A stretch of 44,307 bases of DNA, taken from the NCBI RefSeq assembly GCF_030504985.1, contig NZ_JASERU010000024.1, positions 1 through 44,307 of the forward strand, written 5' to 3'. A model generated the notes under the pieces. It saw nothing but the letters and a program-made list of their open reading frames with translations. It was not told where the DNA came from and did not search any database. Positions 32,279-42,004 of the stretch are shown here, piece by piece (the stretch's first letter is position 1; the number at the start of each line of letters is the position of its first letter). The translations under genes were made by a program, and so were the position numbers. This stretch comes from Fulvimonas sp. R45. GTDB taxonomy: Bacteria > Pseudomonadota > Gammaproteobacteria > Xanthomonadales > Rhodanobacteraceae.

Positions 32279-34411
32279 ATGCAGGAAGCTTCCGCCACGC
32301 CGCCGCTGCGGTTGCCGCCGCTGCGCCAGGAACTGACCCTGCGTCCGGCGCCGGCCGCGCCCGACGGCACGCCCACCTGGACCCTGCACGACCCCGCCGC
32401 CAACCGCTTCTACCAGATCGGCTGGGCCGCGTTCGAGATCCTCTCGCGCTGGACGCTGGGCGAAGCCGACGCGGTGGTGGCCGCGGTGAACGCGCAGACC
32501 ACGCTGCGGATCGACCACGATGACGTGTCCTCGCTGCTGCAGTTCCTGTCCAGCCACCACCTGCTGATGGCCGCCGGCGCCCAGGACAGCGAACAGCTCC
32601 GGCAGGCGGCCAGGCGCCACCAGCTGTCGGTGGGCAAGTGGCTGCTGAAGAACTACCTGTTCCTGCGCGTGCCGCTGGTGCGGCCGATGCCGTTCCTGCG
32701 CCGGGTGTCGCCGTGGGTGGGTTTCGTCTACCGGCCCGCCTTCTGGTGGCTGGTCGGCGCGGTGGCCCTGCTCGGCCTGTACCTGGTGTCGCGGCAGTGG
32801 GAACACTTCGCGCACACCTTCCACGCCTACACCACCTGGCAGGGCCTGCTCGGACTGGCGCTGGCGCTGAGCTTCGCCAAGGTGGTGCACGAGATGGGCC
32901 ACGCGCTCACCGCCTACCGGCACGGCTGCAAGGTGCCGGCCATGGGCGTGGGCTTGCTGGTGATGTGGCCGGTGCTGTTCACCGACACCAGCGAGGCGTG
33001 GAAGCTGCCGTCGCGGCGGCAGCGCCTGCAGATCGCCATGGCCGGCGTGCTGGCGGAACTGGCGCTGGCCGCGTTCGCCACCTTGCTGTGGAACGTCCTG
33101 CCCGACGGACCGCTGCGCGCCGGCGTGTTCATGCTGGCCACCAGCACCTGGGTGGCGACCCTGGCGATCAACGCCAGCCCGTTCACCCGCTTCGACGGCT
33201 ACTACGTGCTGAGCGACTGGTGGAACGTGCCCAACCTGCACGAGCGCGCGTTCGCGCTGGGCCGCTGGTGGCTGCGCGAGCAGTTGTTCGGCTTCGGCGA
33301 TCCGTTGCCGGAAGTGTTCCCGCCGCGGCTGCAGCGCAAGCTGATCGTGTTCACCCTGGTCACCTGGGTGTACCGCTTCGTCCTGTTCCTTTCCATCTCG
33401 CTGCTGGTGTTCCACTTCTTCTTCCGCGCGCTGGGCATCGTGCTGATGTGCGTGGAGCTGGGCTGGTTCCTGGGGCTGCCGATCCTGCGCGAACTGCAGG
33501 TGTGGTGGCGTCGCCGCCACGGCATGCACTGGAACCGGCGCACCGTGCGCACGGCGGTGCTGGCCGCGCTGCTGGCCCTGTGGCTGTTCGTGCCGTGGCA
33601 GAATGCGGTGCGCGTGCCGGCGGTGCTGGAACGCGCGCAGGCGCAGGTGGTGTACGCGCCGCGCGCCGCCGAGGTGGTGCAGCTCAAGGTGCACGATGGC
33701 GACATGGTGCATGCCGGCGAGGTGCTGCTGGTGCTGCGTTCGCCGGAGCTGGATTACCGCCTGAAGGCCGCCGGGCAGCAGGCTGCGCGCAGCAAGTGGG
33801 AACTCGACCAGCAACCGTTCAACGACGACCTGCGCGCGCTTGGCCCGGCCCTGCGCAAGCGCTGGGAAACCGCGCAGCAGCTGGTCGACGGCTATCGCGC
33901 AGAACAGCAGCGGCTGACCCTGAAGGCGCCGTTCGACGGTCGCGTGGTCGACGTCGACCCGGCGCTGCACCAGGGCGGCTGGCTGCGCGGCGGCGAGCAG
34001 GTGCTGGGCGTGATCGGCGACGCCGGGGTGAAGGGCGAGGCCTTCGCCGGCGAATCCGACCTGGCGCGCCTGCGCGCCGGCCAGCGCCTGCGTTTCGTGC
34101 CGCGCATGCTGGAGGCGGCGGAGCTGCACTGCACGGTCGGCGGCGTGGACCGCCTCAACCTGGCCTCGCTCGACGAACCGTACGTGGCCAGCGTCTACGG
34201 CGGCCCGATATCGAGCCTGCATCGCCCCGACGGCACCCTGGTGCCGCTGGATTCCACCTTCCGCGTCCGCTTCGGCCACTGCGACCGCGACGCCTACGAA
34301 CCGGCCAGCGAACTGTCGGGCCAGGCCGTCATCACCGGCGAGTCACGCAGCGTGGCCGGACGGTTCCTGCGCTGGCTGACGGCATTGCTGCGCCGCGAGG
34401 TGAGCTTCTAG
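32279..34411 (+). CDS. PqqD-like/M50 metalloprotease/HlyD fusion membrane protein
   Basis: 710 aa, 4 nt after the previous stop. Residues about 30-100 resemble a PqqD-type winged-helix peptide-binding domain (LHDPAANRFYQIGWAAFEIL). A multi-TM M50 site-2-protease-like core follows, with the zinc motif HEMGH (204-208) and the third-ligand region NASPFTRFDGYYVLSDWWNV (D306). The C-terminal ~270 residues are a periplasmic HlyD-like lipoyl/coiled-coil/barrel module (VYAPRAAEVVQLKVHDGDMV ... LTLKAPFDGRVVDVDP). Such YydH/COG1994-like proteins occur in peptide and giant-protein export loci. Here it occupies the place an ABC ATPase would hold; whether it cleaves the substrate or only scaffolds export is unknown. 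Confidence 0.88.
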   Translation: MQEASATPPLRLPPLRQELTLRPAPAAPDGTPTWTLHDPAANRFYQIGWAAFEILSRWTLGEADAVVAAVNAQTTLRIDHDDVSSLLQFLSSHHLLMAAGAQDSEQLRQAARRHQLSVGKWLLKNYLFLRVPLVRPMPFLRRVSPWVGFVYRPAFWWLVGAVALLGLYLVSRQWEHFAHTFHAYTTWQGLLGLALALSFAKVVHEMGHALTAYRHGCKVPAMGVGLLVMWPVLFTDTSEAWKLPSRRQRLQIAMAGVLAELALAAFATLLWNVLPDGPLRAGVFMLATSTWVATLAINASPFTRFDGYYVLSDWWNVPNLHERAFALGRWWLREQLFGFGDPLPEVFPPRLQRKLIVFTLVTWVYRFVLFLSISLLVFHFFFRALGIVLMCVELGWFLGLPILRELQVWWRRRHGMHWNRRTVRTAVLAALLALWLFVPWQNAVRVPAVLERAQAQVVYAPRAAEVVQLKVHDGDMVHAGEVLLVLRSPELDYRLKAAGQQAARSKWELDQQPFNDDLRALGPALRKRWETAQQLVDGYRAEQQRLTLKAPFDGRVVDVDPALHQGGWLRGGEQVLGVIGDAGVKGEAFAGESDLARLRAGQRLRFVPRMLEAAELHCTVGGVDRLNLASLDEPYVASVYGGPISSLHRPDGTLVPLDSTFRVRFGHCDRDAYEPASELSGQAVITGESRSVAGRFLRWLTALLRREVSF

Positions 34412-34704
34412 AAGCTGCCCGCGATCTGCCCGGCCGCCCCTTCCCGTCATTCCCGCGCAGGCCACTGCTGTCCGGGATAATCCGGGGACGCCGCTGGAGA
34501 GTGAAGGTCCAGGCTGTTTATACGAGATGCAGCAAGGGGGCGACTTCATTTCTGGTAGCGACCACCTCTCCGGCTCGTCATCCCGGCGCAGGCCGGACAA
34601 GCGCGCAGCGCGCAGAACGCCCGCAGGGCGGCTCCGAAGGGGCGAGCGCAGCGAGTCATCCAGTAGCGACCACGCTTACTCAGGCCGTACGGCTACTGGA
34701 TGAC
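34412..34704. repeat. Intergenic repeat cluster
   Basis: No gene is present. There are two copies of a common xanthomonad-type dispersed repeat: CGTCATTCCCGCGCAGGCC near 34444 and CGTCATCCCGGCGCAGGCCG near 34576. A GC-rich segment follows, then a perfect 13-bp inverted repeat (GTCATCCAGTAGC at 34655-34667; GCTACTGGATGAC at 34692-34704) with a 24-nt loop. The element ends exactly where the outer-membrane-protein remnant begins. Confidence 0.7.
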
Positions 34705-35076
34705 GAGGACAAGGGCCTGGGCACGGGCAAGGACGACTACGGCCTGTCGCTGGACCTGTACAAGGTGGTCGGCGACTGGACCACGTTCGGCGGCGTGGGC
34801 TGGATGAAGTACACCAGCTCGCAGTACATCCAGCTGAAGAACGCCTTCAACGCCAACCTCGGCGCCGAATACAGGCTCAGCCGCGACGACAGCTTCGGCG
34901 CGTACTACTACTACCGCCAGCGCGTCGCCGAGGGCGGCGCGCCGCAGAGCGAGCTGACCGGCTACTGGAACCACAGGCTCGGCGACAGCTGGCGCCTGCA
35001 GGCCTACGTGATGGGCGGCTTCGCCGACGGCAGCCCGGACTACGGCGTGGGCGCCACGCTGAAGTACACGTTCTGA
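34705..35076 (+). pseudogene. C-terminal remnant of an outer-membrane porin/transporter-like protein
   Basis: About 123 residues are in frame up to TGA 35074-35076, without a usable start. The pattern is an outer-membrane beta-barrel end: alternating aromatic strands (TTFGGVGWMKYTSSQYIQL, SFGAYYYYRQRVAEG, LQAYVMGGFADGSPDYGVG) and a terminal aromatic residue in TLKYTF, the BAM recognition signal. The 5' part, including the signal peptide, is missing. The break coincides with the inverted repeat ending at 34704, so the gene was truncated by a repeat-associated rearrangement. The exact family is not clear. Confidence 0.75.
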
Positions 35077-35086
35077 TCTATCTCCC

Positions 35087-35116
35087 GGATGCCGTGCGCC
35101 CCGGCGCACGGCATCC
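35087..35116. terminator. Bidirectional hairpin terminator between convergent genes
   Basis: GGATGCCGTGCGCC and GGCGCACGGCATCC form a perfect 14-bp stem with a CC loop, between the remnant gene (+) and bioC (-). No clear U-tract. Confidence 0.6.
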
Positions 35117-35120
35117 CGTG

Positions 35121-36002
35121 TCAGCGCCGCCGCGAGCCGCGCAGGCTGTCGATCGAGAAGCTGGCGATCTCGCCGCCGCCCGGCGTCCGGCGCGACTGGC
35201 CGGGCGGCGGGCCCCAGGCGTGCGCGGTCACCACTTCCCACGTCGCGGGGATGCGGCCGTCCACGCGCATCGCCTCGTAGGCGTCGAGCATGGCGCGGTA
35301 GCGCGACTTGCGGGTGAGCCCGCGCGCGCGCGCGGCGTCGGCGTTGGTGGCGCCCAGTCCCTGCAACTCTTCCAGCAGCTTGCGCGGCGCGCTGTAGGTG
35401 AGCGTGTAGCGGTCCACGTCCAGCACCGGGTCGCGCAGGCCGGCGTTGATCATCGCGTCGCCCACGTCGTGCATGTCGAGGAAACGGCTCACGTGCGGCT
35501 GGCCGTCGGCGGCGGCCCAGGCGGCGCGCAGTTCCTTCAGCGTGTCGGGGCCGAAGGTGGAGAAGGCCAGCAGGCCGCCCGGCCTGAGCACGCGCACGCA
35601 CTCGCCGAACAGCGCGGGCAGGTCGTCGATCCACTGGAAGCACAGGTTGGAATGCAGCACGTCCACGCTGTGGTCGGGCAGCGGCAGCGCGGTGGCGTCG
35701 GCGCAGACGCGCTGGAACGGCTTCAGCCAGCCGCTGTGGCGCTTCGCCTCGCGCAACATGGGCAGCGCGGCGTCCAGCGCGATCACCCGCGCTTTCGGCC
35801 AGCGCTTCTTCAACTGCGCGGTGCCGCGGCCGGGGCCGGCGCCCACGTCGACGACCAGCGACGGTTCTTCCAGATAGAAGTCCAGGCGGCCGAGCAGGGT
35901 TTCCTGCACCTCGCGCTGCAGGGCAGCGTGGCGTTCGTAGCTGTGCGCGGCGCGGCCGAAGTGGCGGCGCACCTGCGCGCGATCGACGTGGAATCCGCTC
36001 AT
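35121..36002 (-). CDS. bioC: Malonyl-[ACP] O-methyltransferase BioC
   Basis: 293 aa, typical BioC size. It has a class I SAM-dependent fold with motif I VVDVGAGPGRGTAQL (51-60 core), then ALDAALPMLREAKR, the BioC-type post-I block ALPLPDHSVDVLHSNLCFQW, VLRPGGLLAFSTFGPDTLKEL and the C-terminal LTRKSRYRAMLDAYEAMR. It methylates malonyl-ACP so that it can enter fatty-acid synthesis as the pimelate precursor of biotin. The ATG overlaps the bioH stop (ATGA), so methyl addition (BioC) and removal (BioH) are coupled. Confidence 0.95.
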   Translation of the reverse strand: MSGFHVDRAQVRRHFGRAAHSYERHAALQREVQETLLGRLDFYLEEPSLVVDVGAGPGRGTAQLKKRWPKARVIALDAALPMLREAKRHSGWLKPFQRVCADATALPLPDHSVDVLHSNLCFQWIDDLPALFGECVRVLRPGGLLAFSTFGPDTLKELRAAWAAADGQPHVSRFLDMHDVGDAMINAGLRDPVLDVDRYTLTYSAPRKLLEELQGLGATNADAARARGLTRKSRYRAMLDAYEAMRVDGRIPATWEVVTAHAWGPPPGQSRRTPGGGEIASFSIDSLRGSRRR

Positions 36003-36784
36003 GCCGTGGCCTCCGCCGCGAAGCCGGCCAGCAGCGGTTGCAGTGCTTCGGCCACCGCGCCGGCATGGCCGAAGAACGGCGCGTGGCCGGCGTGGGCGAC
36101 TTCGGTGAACCCGCCGCGCGCGGCGTCGGCCGAGGCCTGCATGGCGAGCGGGTGCACCAGCCGGTCGCGGCGGCCGGCGATCCACGCGTTCGGCACCGCG
36201 AGTTGCGGCAGGCGGTCGCGCAGGTCGGCGGTTTCCAGCACCCGCAGGCCCTCCTGCAATACGCGCAGTTCCGGCTCGCCGCGGGCGAAGGCCAGCGCGC
36301 GCAGCTGGCGCAGTTCGGCGCGCGGGTCGGGGCTGCCCATCGCCTCCAGGGCCATGAAGCGCTCCAGCGTGGCGTGGTAGTCGGTTTCGAGGTCGCTGGC
36401 GAGCTGCTGCACCATCGCGGCGTCGTTGCCGTGCGGCCAGTCCGGTGCGCGCAGGAAGCGCGGCGTGGCGCAGAGCATGGCCAGGCCACGCGCGTGACGC
36501 GGGTTCTCCAGCGCGGCGGTCAGCGCCACCAGCCCGCCCAGCGACCAGCCCAGCCACACGGCCGGCGGCGTGGCGGCGGCGATGGCTTCGGCGCAGGCGC
36601 GCGGCTCCAGCGGCAGGCCGCAATCGCGCGAGCGGCCGTGGCCGGGCAGGTCCACCACGTACATCGTGCAACGCGCCTGCAGCGCCTCGACCAGCGGGGC
36701 GAACAGGCCGCCGTGCATGGCCCAGCCGTGGATCAGCACCAGCGGCACGGGGCCGTGGCCGGCCTGTTCGACGTAGAGCGTCAT
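35999..36784 (-). CDS. bioH: Pimeloyl-[ACP] methyl ester esterase BioH
   Basis: 261 aa (E. coli 256), alpha/beta hydrolase. The oxyanion region is [11 protein letters not shown], the nucleophile elbow is GWSLGG (S81), the acid is in the [13 protein letters not shown] region, and the catalytic His is in [10 protein letters not shown]. It hydrolyses pimeloyl-ACP methyl ester, ending the BioC-gated chain elongation. The start ATG 36784 has GGAAG upstream, and this ATG overlaps the stop of the trhO frame, an arrangement created by the extended TrhO C-terminus. bioC follows with a 4-nt overlap. Confidence 0.93.
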   Translation of the reverse strand: MTLYVEQAGHGPVPLVLIHGWAMHGGLFAPLVEALQARCTMYVVDLPGHGRSRDCGLPLEPRACAEAIAAATPPAVWLGWSLGGLVALTAALENPRHARGLAMLCATPRFLRAPDWPHGNDAAMVQQLASDLETDYHATLERFMALEAMGSPDPRAELRQLRALAFARGEPELRVLQEGLRVLETADLRDRLPQLAVPNAWIAGRRDRLVHPLAMQASADAARGGFTEVAHAGHAPFFGHAGAVAEALQPLLAGFAAEATA

Positions 36785-37734
36785 GCGCGAACTTCCACGG
36801 TCGTGCCTGTTTCCTTCTCCCCTCCGGGGAGAAGGTGGCCCGACCTGCCGGTGTGGATGCACCCGCGGAACGGCGAAGCCGCCCCGTAGGGCGAGCGCCA
36901 GGGATGGCGCGAGTCAGGGCCGGATGAGGGGCGGGTGCTCGCGGAGGTGTTGACGGGGGCGTGGCTTGTAGCCGTGCCGTCGCAAGGTTGGCCCCTCACC
37001 CCGGCGGGGAGAGGGAGCAAATCCGGGCCCAGCGTGCCGCGCTCGTCGAACACGAAGCAGCCGCCCTCCCAGTGCGCGCCGCCGGTGTCCTCGAAGTACT
37101 TGAGGATGCCGCCGTCGAGCTGCAGCACGTGGTCGATGCCCATCGCGCGCAGGTGCAGCGCGGCCTTCTCGCAGCGGATGCCGCCGGTGCAGTACGACAC
37201 CACGGTCTTGCCCTCGTAGCGCGCGCGGTCGGCGGCGACGGCGGCGGGCAGCTCGGTGAAGCGGGCCAGGCGGTAGTCCACCGCCTGCGGGAACTTGCCG
37301 GCGTCGGTCTCGTAGGCGTTGCGGGTGTCCAGCAGCATGACCTCGCGGCCGTCGTCGTCGTGGCCCTGGTCGAGCCAGCGCTTGAGCGTGGCCGCGTCCA
37401 CCGCCGGCGCGCGACCGGCTTCCGGCCGGATCGCCGGCGCGCGCAAGGTGATGATCTCCTGCTTCAGCCGCACGCGCAGGCGGCCGAACGGCGCCGTGTC
37501 GGACCACGACGCCTTGGCCTCCAGCCCGGCGAAGCGCGGGTCGCCGCGCAGTTCGTCCATGAAGGCGCCGACGGCTTCAGGCGCGCCGGCGAGGAACAGG
37601 TTGATGCCTTCCGGCGCAAGCAGGATGGTGCCCTTGAGCGCGAGGGCCTCGGCGCGCGCGCGCAGGCGCTCGCGCAGCGCGGGCAGGTCGTCCAGGCCGA
37701 CGAAGCGATAGGCGGAGAGGTTGAGGACAGGCAT
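36781..37734 (-). CDS. trhO: tRNA uridine(34) hydroxylase TrhO (rhodanese-like), with repeat-derived tail
   Basis: 317 aa from ATG 37734. The N-terminal TrhO/UPF0176 domain is complete ([20 protein letters not shown]), followed by a rhodanese domain with active-site C182 in [11 protein letters not shown]. TrhO makes 5-hydroxyuridine at position 34 of tRNAs using prephenate. The conserved part ends near [13 protein letters not shown] (about 238). The last ~79 residues are low-complexity (Pro/Ser/Gly/Arg) and encoded by the intergenic repeat at 36810-37020, so the native stop has been lost and the frame now runs to the bioH start (ATGA). Function is likely retained because the catalytic domains are intact. 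Confidence 0.88.
   Translation of the reverse strand: MPVLNLSAYRFVGLDDLPALRERLRARAEALALKGTILLAPEGINLFLAGAPEAVGAFMDELRGDPRFAGLEAKASWSDTAPFGRLRVRLKQEIITLRAPAIRPEAGRAPAVDAATLKRWLDQGHDDDGREVMLLDTRNAYETDAGKFPQAVDYRLARFTELPAAVAADRARYEGKTVVSYCTGGIRCEKAALHLRAMGIDHVLQLDGGILKYFEDTGGAHWEGGCFVFDERGTLGPDLLPLPAGVRGQPCDGTATSHAPVNTSASTRPSSGPDSRHPWRSPYGAASPFRGCIHTGRSGHLLPGGEKETGTTVEVRA
36810..37020. repeat. Dispersed intergenic repeat absorbed into the 3' end of trhO
   Basis: The edges show the known pattern of xanthomonad repeats: CCTTCTCCCC-TCC-GGGGAGAAGG, a perfect 10-bp hairpin at 36813-36835, then GGATGAGGGGCGGG and CCCCTCACCCCGGCGGGGAG. Such elements are usually intergenic; here the whole unit is translated as the TrhO tail. 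Confidence 0.7.
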
Positions 37735-37934
37735 GCAGGGAAACGGGCGGGATCGACGCATGATTATAGGCGGTGTGCCCGCCCTCCTCGCCGACACCGC
37801 CGCCGGCCGCGGCTGACACGCCGCGACCCGGCGCACGCACGCGGCGTCGCGGTGCGCGACGACAGACCACGGCCGGGGCCTCGGGGCACGCTGCACCGGC
37901 CCCGATCCGGGGCGTGCGACCGGAAGGACTCGAC

Positions 37935-38418
37935 ATGAAGACAGGCATGGTCATCGCCGCCGCCGGGCTGCTTGGGCTCGGGATTTCCGCGGCATCCGCG
38001 CAACCGGCGGCGGTATCCGCCGCAGCGGCCGCGCGCTACACCGACCTCACCAACACGCTGCAGGACGATGCGGACATCGATGCGTGGTACGGCATCACCA
38101 ACGCCCTGCGGCGCGACTTCGACGACATCTGCGGCGACACCTTCTGCGAGGGCGACTACAGCGACATCATGTCGTTGCGTTTCGTCTGTTCCGCCGACGC
38201 GGCGACGGGCGAGATCGGCCAATGCGTGTGGAGCTTCGCCGCCAGCGACGAGCGGATCGGCGAACGTCATGGACGGGTGCGTGCGTCGATTCCCGGCTGG
38301 CGCTGCGTCAGTCCGCTGGCGCCGCACACCACGGTCCACGAACTGCTGGCCGCGCTGGCGGTGGCGCATCCGCTGCAGGCGCCGCTGCCGCGGACCGGGG
38401 CCACGCTGTACGACGGGC

Positions 38419-38435
<17 letters not shown>
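37935..38435 (+). CDS. Secreted hypothetical protein
   Basis: 166 aa from ATG 37935 with GGAAGGA upstream. There is a clear Sec signal peptide ([22 protein letters not shown], cleavage after ASA). The mature part has six cysteines ([34 protein letters not shown]), suggesting disulfides in the periplasm or outside. I do not recognise a family. It sits alone on the plus strand between trhO and bioF and overlaps the bioF 3' end by 17 nt convergently. It interrupts an otherwise minus-strand biotin locus. Confidence 0.8.
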
Positions 38436-39633
<1,198 letters not shown>

Positions 39634-39759
39634 GACGTGTGCTTCAGTTCAAGGGGCCCGGTGCGTACCGGCGACCCCACCCGCGCACTGCACGGGCGCC
39701 ACCGGGTGAACCCCGTTCCCGACAGCCGGAGAAAGACTCCGCCGCGCGACGGCCACGGA

Positions 39760-40803
39760 TCACGCTGCCGCGCTGCAGCCGCAGCCGTGGCCGCAGCCGG
39801 CCGCCTCGCTTTCCAGGATGTCGGCGTGCACCGTGCCCGGCTGCTCGACCACCTCCATCGCGCGCAGGTCGAGCCGGCGGAACAGCGCCTGGTCGTGTTC
39901 CACGTCGGGGTTGCCGGTGGTAAGCAGCTTCTCGCCGTAGAAGATCGAACCGGCGCCGGCGAAGAAGCACAGCGCCTGCACCGCGTCGTCCATCTGCTGG
40001 CGGCCGGCGGACAGCCGCACCACCGAGCGCGGCATCAGGATGCGCGCCACCGCGATGGCGCGCACGAACTCGAATGGATCGAGCTTCTCCTGGTTCGCCA
40101 GCGGCGTGCCGGGCACCGCCACCAGCTGGTTGATCGGCACCGACTCGGGGTGCGCGGGCAGGTTGGCCAGCGCCTGCAGCAGGCCGGCGCGCTGCGCGCG
40201 CGTCTCGCCCATGCCGACGATGCCGCCGCAGCAGGTCTTCAGGCCGGCGTCGCGCACCTGTTCCAGCGTGTCGAGGCGGTCCTGGTACTCGCGGGTGTGG
40301 ATGATCTCGCCGTAGAACTCCGGCGCGGTGTCGATGTTGTGGTTGTAGTAGTCCAGGCCCGCGTCCTTGAGCTGCTGCGCGTGGCCGTCGCCGAGCAGGC
40401 CCAGCGTGGCGCAGGTCTCCAGGCCCAGGTCCTTCACCGCACGCACGATCGCGGCCACCTTGGGAATGTCGCGGTCCTTCGGCCCGCGCCACGCCGCGCC
40501 CATGCAGAAGCGGCTGGCGCCGGCGGCCTTGGCGGCCTTCGCGCGCGCCAGCACGTCGTCCACGTCCATCAGCTTCTGCGCCTGCACGCCGGTGTCGTAG
40601 CGGGCCGCCTGCGGGCAGTAGGCGCAGTCCTCCGGGCAGCCGCCGGTCTTGATCGAGAGCAGGGTGGACACCTGCACCGCGTTCGGGTCGTGGTGCGCGC
40701 GGTGCACCGTGTGGGCGCGGTAGACCAGTTCGTTGAACGGCAGGTCGAACAGCGCGAGCACTTCGTCGCGCGTCCAGTCGTGGCGGATCGGAGTATCGGT
40801 CAC
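39760..40803 (-). CDS. bioB: Biotin synthase BioB
   Basis: 347 aa from GTG 40803, which gives the family N-terminus ([19 protein letters not shown]); ATG 40866 would add 21 atypical residues. It is a radical SAM enzyme: the CPEDCAYC motif supplies C56, C60 and C63 for the 4Fe-4S cluster. Conserved blocks: [33 protein letters not shown] and the [2Fe-2S] Arg region [15 protein letters not shown]. It inserts sulfur into dethiobiotin. The C-terminus is unusually Cys-rich ([12 protein letters not shown]). It is divergent from comF across a strong dyad. Confidence 0.96.
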   Translation of the reverse strand: MTDTPIRHDWTRDEVLALFDLPFNELVYRAHTVHRAHHDPNAVQVSTLLSIKTGGCPEDCAYCPQAARYDTGVQAQKLMDVDDVLARAKAAKAAGASRFCMGAAWRGPKDRDIPKVAAIVRAVKDLGLETCATLGLLGDGHAQQLKDAGLDYYNHNIDTAPEFYGEIIHTREYQDRLDTLEQVRDAGLKTCCGGIVGMGETRAQRAGLLQALANLPAHPESVPINQLVAVPGTPLANQEKLDPFEFVRAIAVARILMPRSVVRLSAGRQQMDDAVQALCFFAGAGSIFYGEKLLTTGNPDVEHDQALFRRLDLRAMEVVEQPGTVHADILESEAAGCGHGCGCSAAA

Positions 40804-40855
40804 GGCGATGGCTTCGTGGGGAGACGGGCGGCGAGTGTGGAAGCCGCCCGACAAG

Positions 40856-40883
40856 CTGTCAACCATGAGACATGGACTGACAG
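40856..40883. promoter_or_regulatory. 28-bp dyad between divergent bioB and comF
   Basis: The outer arms are CTGTCA (40856-40861) and TGACAG (40878-40883); the inner arms are CCATG (40863-40867) and CATGG (40871-40875) around AGA. A perfect -35 hexamer TTGACA for bioB lies on the minus strand at 40862-40857. A TTGACG that could serve comF lies at 40884-40889. An operator covering the -35 of bioB is the classic repressor layout. The sequence does not match the E. coli BirA site (TTGTAAACC...) or BioR/BioQ sites well. Confidence 0.5.
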
Positions 40884-40944
40884 TTGACGATGCGCCGGCG
40901 CATGGCGGCACTACCATCGGCATCGGGACACAGGGAGAACGGAC

Positions 40945-41661
40945 GTGCGGAAGAACGCGCAGGCATGGATCGCCGGCATCGGGCGCTGGCTGCTGCCGCC
41001 TCGTTGCCTGTTGTGCGGCGTCGCTGGCGACGGCGACATCGACCTGTGCGCCGCCTGCGCCGCGGAGCTGCCGCGCAACCGCAACTGCTGCGCGCGCTGC
41101 GCCTTGCCGCTGGCCGCGCCCGCCGCGCTGTGCGGCCTGTGCCAGCGACACCCGCCGCCATGGGACGCGGCCTGGGCGCCATTCCGTTATGCGTGGCCGC
41201 TGAGCCGGCTGGAATCGGGCTACAAGTTCGGTGCCGAGCTGGCCGCCGGTCGCGCGTTGTCGGCGCTGTGGCAGCGCGAGCCGCCGGTCCTCCCGTTGCC
41301 GCAACTGATCCTGCCGGTGCCGCTGCACCACGCGCGCCTGCGCCGGCGCGGCTACAACCAGGCGCTGGAACTGGCCCGGCCGCTGGCGCGCCATTGCGGC
41401 GTACCGTTGCGCCACGACGTGCTGCAACGCCTGCGCGCCACCGACGCGCAGACCGAACTCGACGCCGCCGCGCGCCGCCGCAACGTGCGCGGCGCCTTCG
41501 CCGTGCGCGCCGGCCTGGCGCTGCCCGCCCACGTGGCGGTGCTCGACGACGTGATGACCACCGGCGCCACCCTGGCCGAATGCGCCCGCGCGCTGAAGCG
41601 CGCCGGCGTGCGACGGGTGGACGTGTGGGCCTTGGCGCGTGCGCCGTCGCCGCGCGGTTAG
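40945..41661 (+). CDS. comF: ComF family protein (phosphoribosyltransferase-like)
   Basis: 238 aa from GTG 40945 with GGGAGA upstream. The N-terminal zinc-finger-like pairs are present (CLLCG, CAAC, CARC, CGLC). The C-terminal PRTase domain follows with [22 protein letters not shown] and the PRPP loop [16 protein letters not shown]. ComF/GntX proteins are needed for DNA uptake in competent bacteria or for use of DNA as nutrient; the molecular reaction is not established. It sits divergent from bioB, as in many gammaproteobacteria. Confidence 0.93.
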   Translation: MRKNAQAWIAGIGRWLLPPRCLLCGVAGDGDIDLCAACAAELPRNRNCCARCALPLAAPAALCGLCQRHPPPWDAAWAPFRYAWPLSRLESGYKFGAELAAGRALSALWQREPPVLPLPQLILPVPLHHARLRRRGYNQALELARPLARHCGVPLRHDVLQRLRATDAQTELDAAARRRNVRGAFAVRAGLALPAHVAVLDDVMTTGATLAECARALKRAGVRRVDVWALARAPSPRG

Positions 41662-41850
41662 CGGAAGGGCCGGCATGGCGCCTGTCCGGGGCCGGCGTGG
41701 AGGCGGCAATCGGACGCAAGGGCGGCTGCCAAGCTGGTCACGCGCAGCATGCGTGCCCCTCCACGGACGCGGGTCGGGACGCAGGCATGCCTTGGCCGCG
41801 TGCCGCACTTCGTCAGGCGCCCCCTGCCCGCGCCCCGGCCAGGAGCCCCC

Positions 41851-42000
41851 ATGCCCGTCGACGAACAGTTCCTGCGCGAGGCCATCACCCTGGCCCACGA
41901 CAACGCGGGCTGCGGCGGGCGCCCGTTCGGTGCCGTGGTCGTCAGGGACGGGGACGAAGATCTCTACGCGTATCGGCGCCGCCAGGTCGGGCCGGGCTGA
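41851..42000 (+). pseudogene. N-terminal stump of a guanine/cytidine-deaminase-family gene
   Basis: Behind AGGAG, the frame starts [18 protein letters not shown] and reads [15 protein letters not shown], the N-terminus of GuaD-type nucleobase deaminases. It then changes into unrelated residues and stops at 49 aa. The zinc-binding H-A-E and P-C-x-x-C motifs are absent. The 3' end of ubiA begins 4 nt later, so the rest of the gene (about 110 codons) appears deleted. The preceding gap 41662-41850 shows nothing recognisable. Confidence 0.7.
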
Positions 42001-42004
42001 CGAT

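Noticed and set aside
40856-40888. E. coli-type BirA operator at bioB
   Set aside because: GTCAAC and GTTGAC half-sites are present, but sequence and spacing fit the TTGTAAACC consensus poorly; reported instead as an unassigned dyad.
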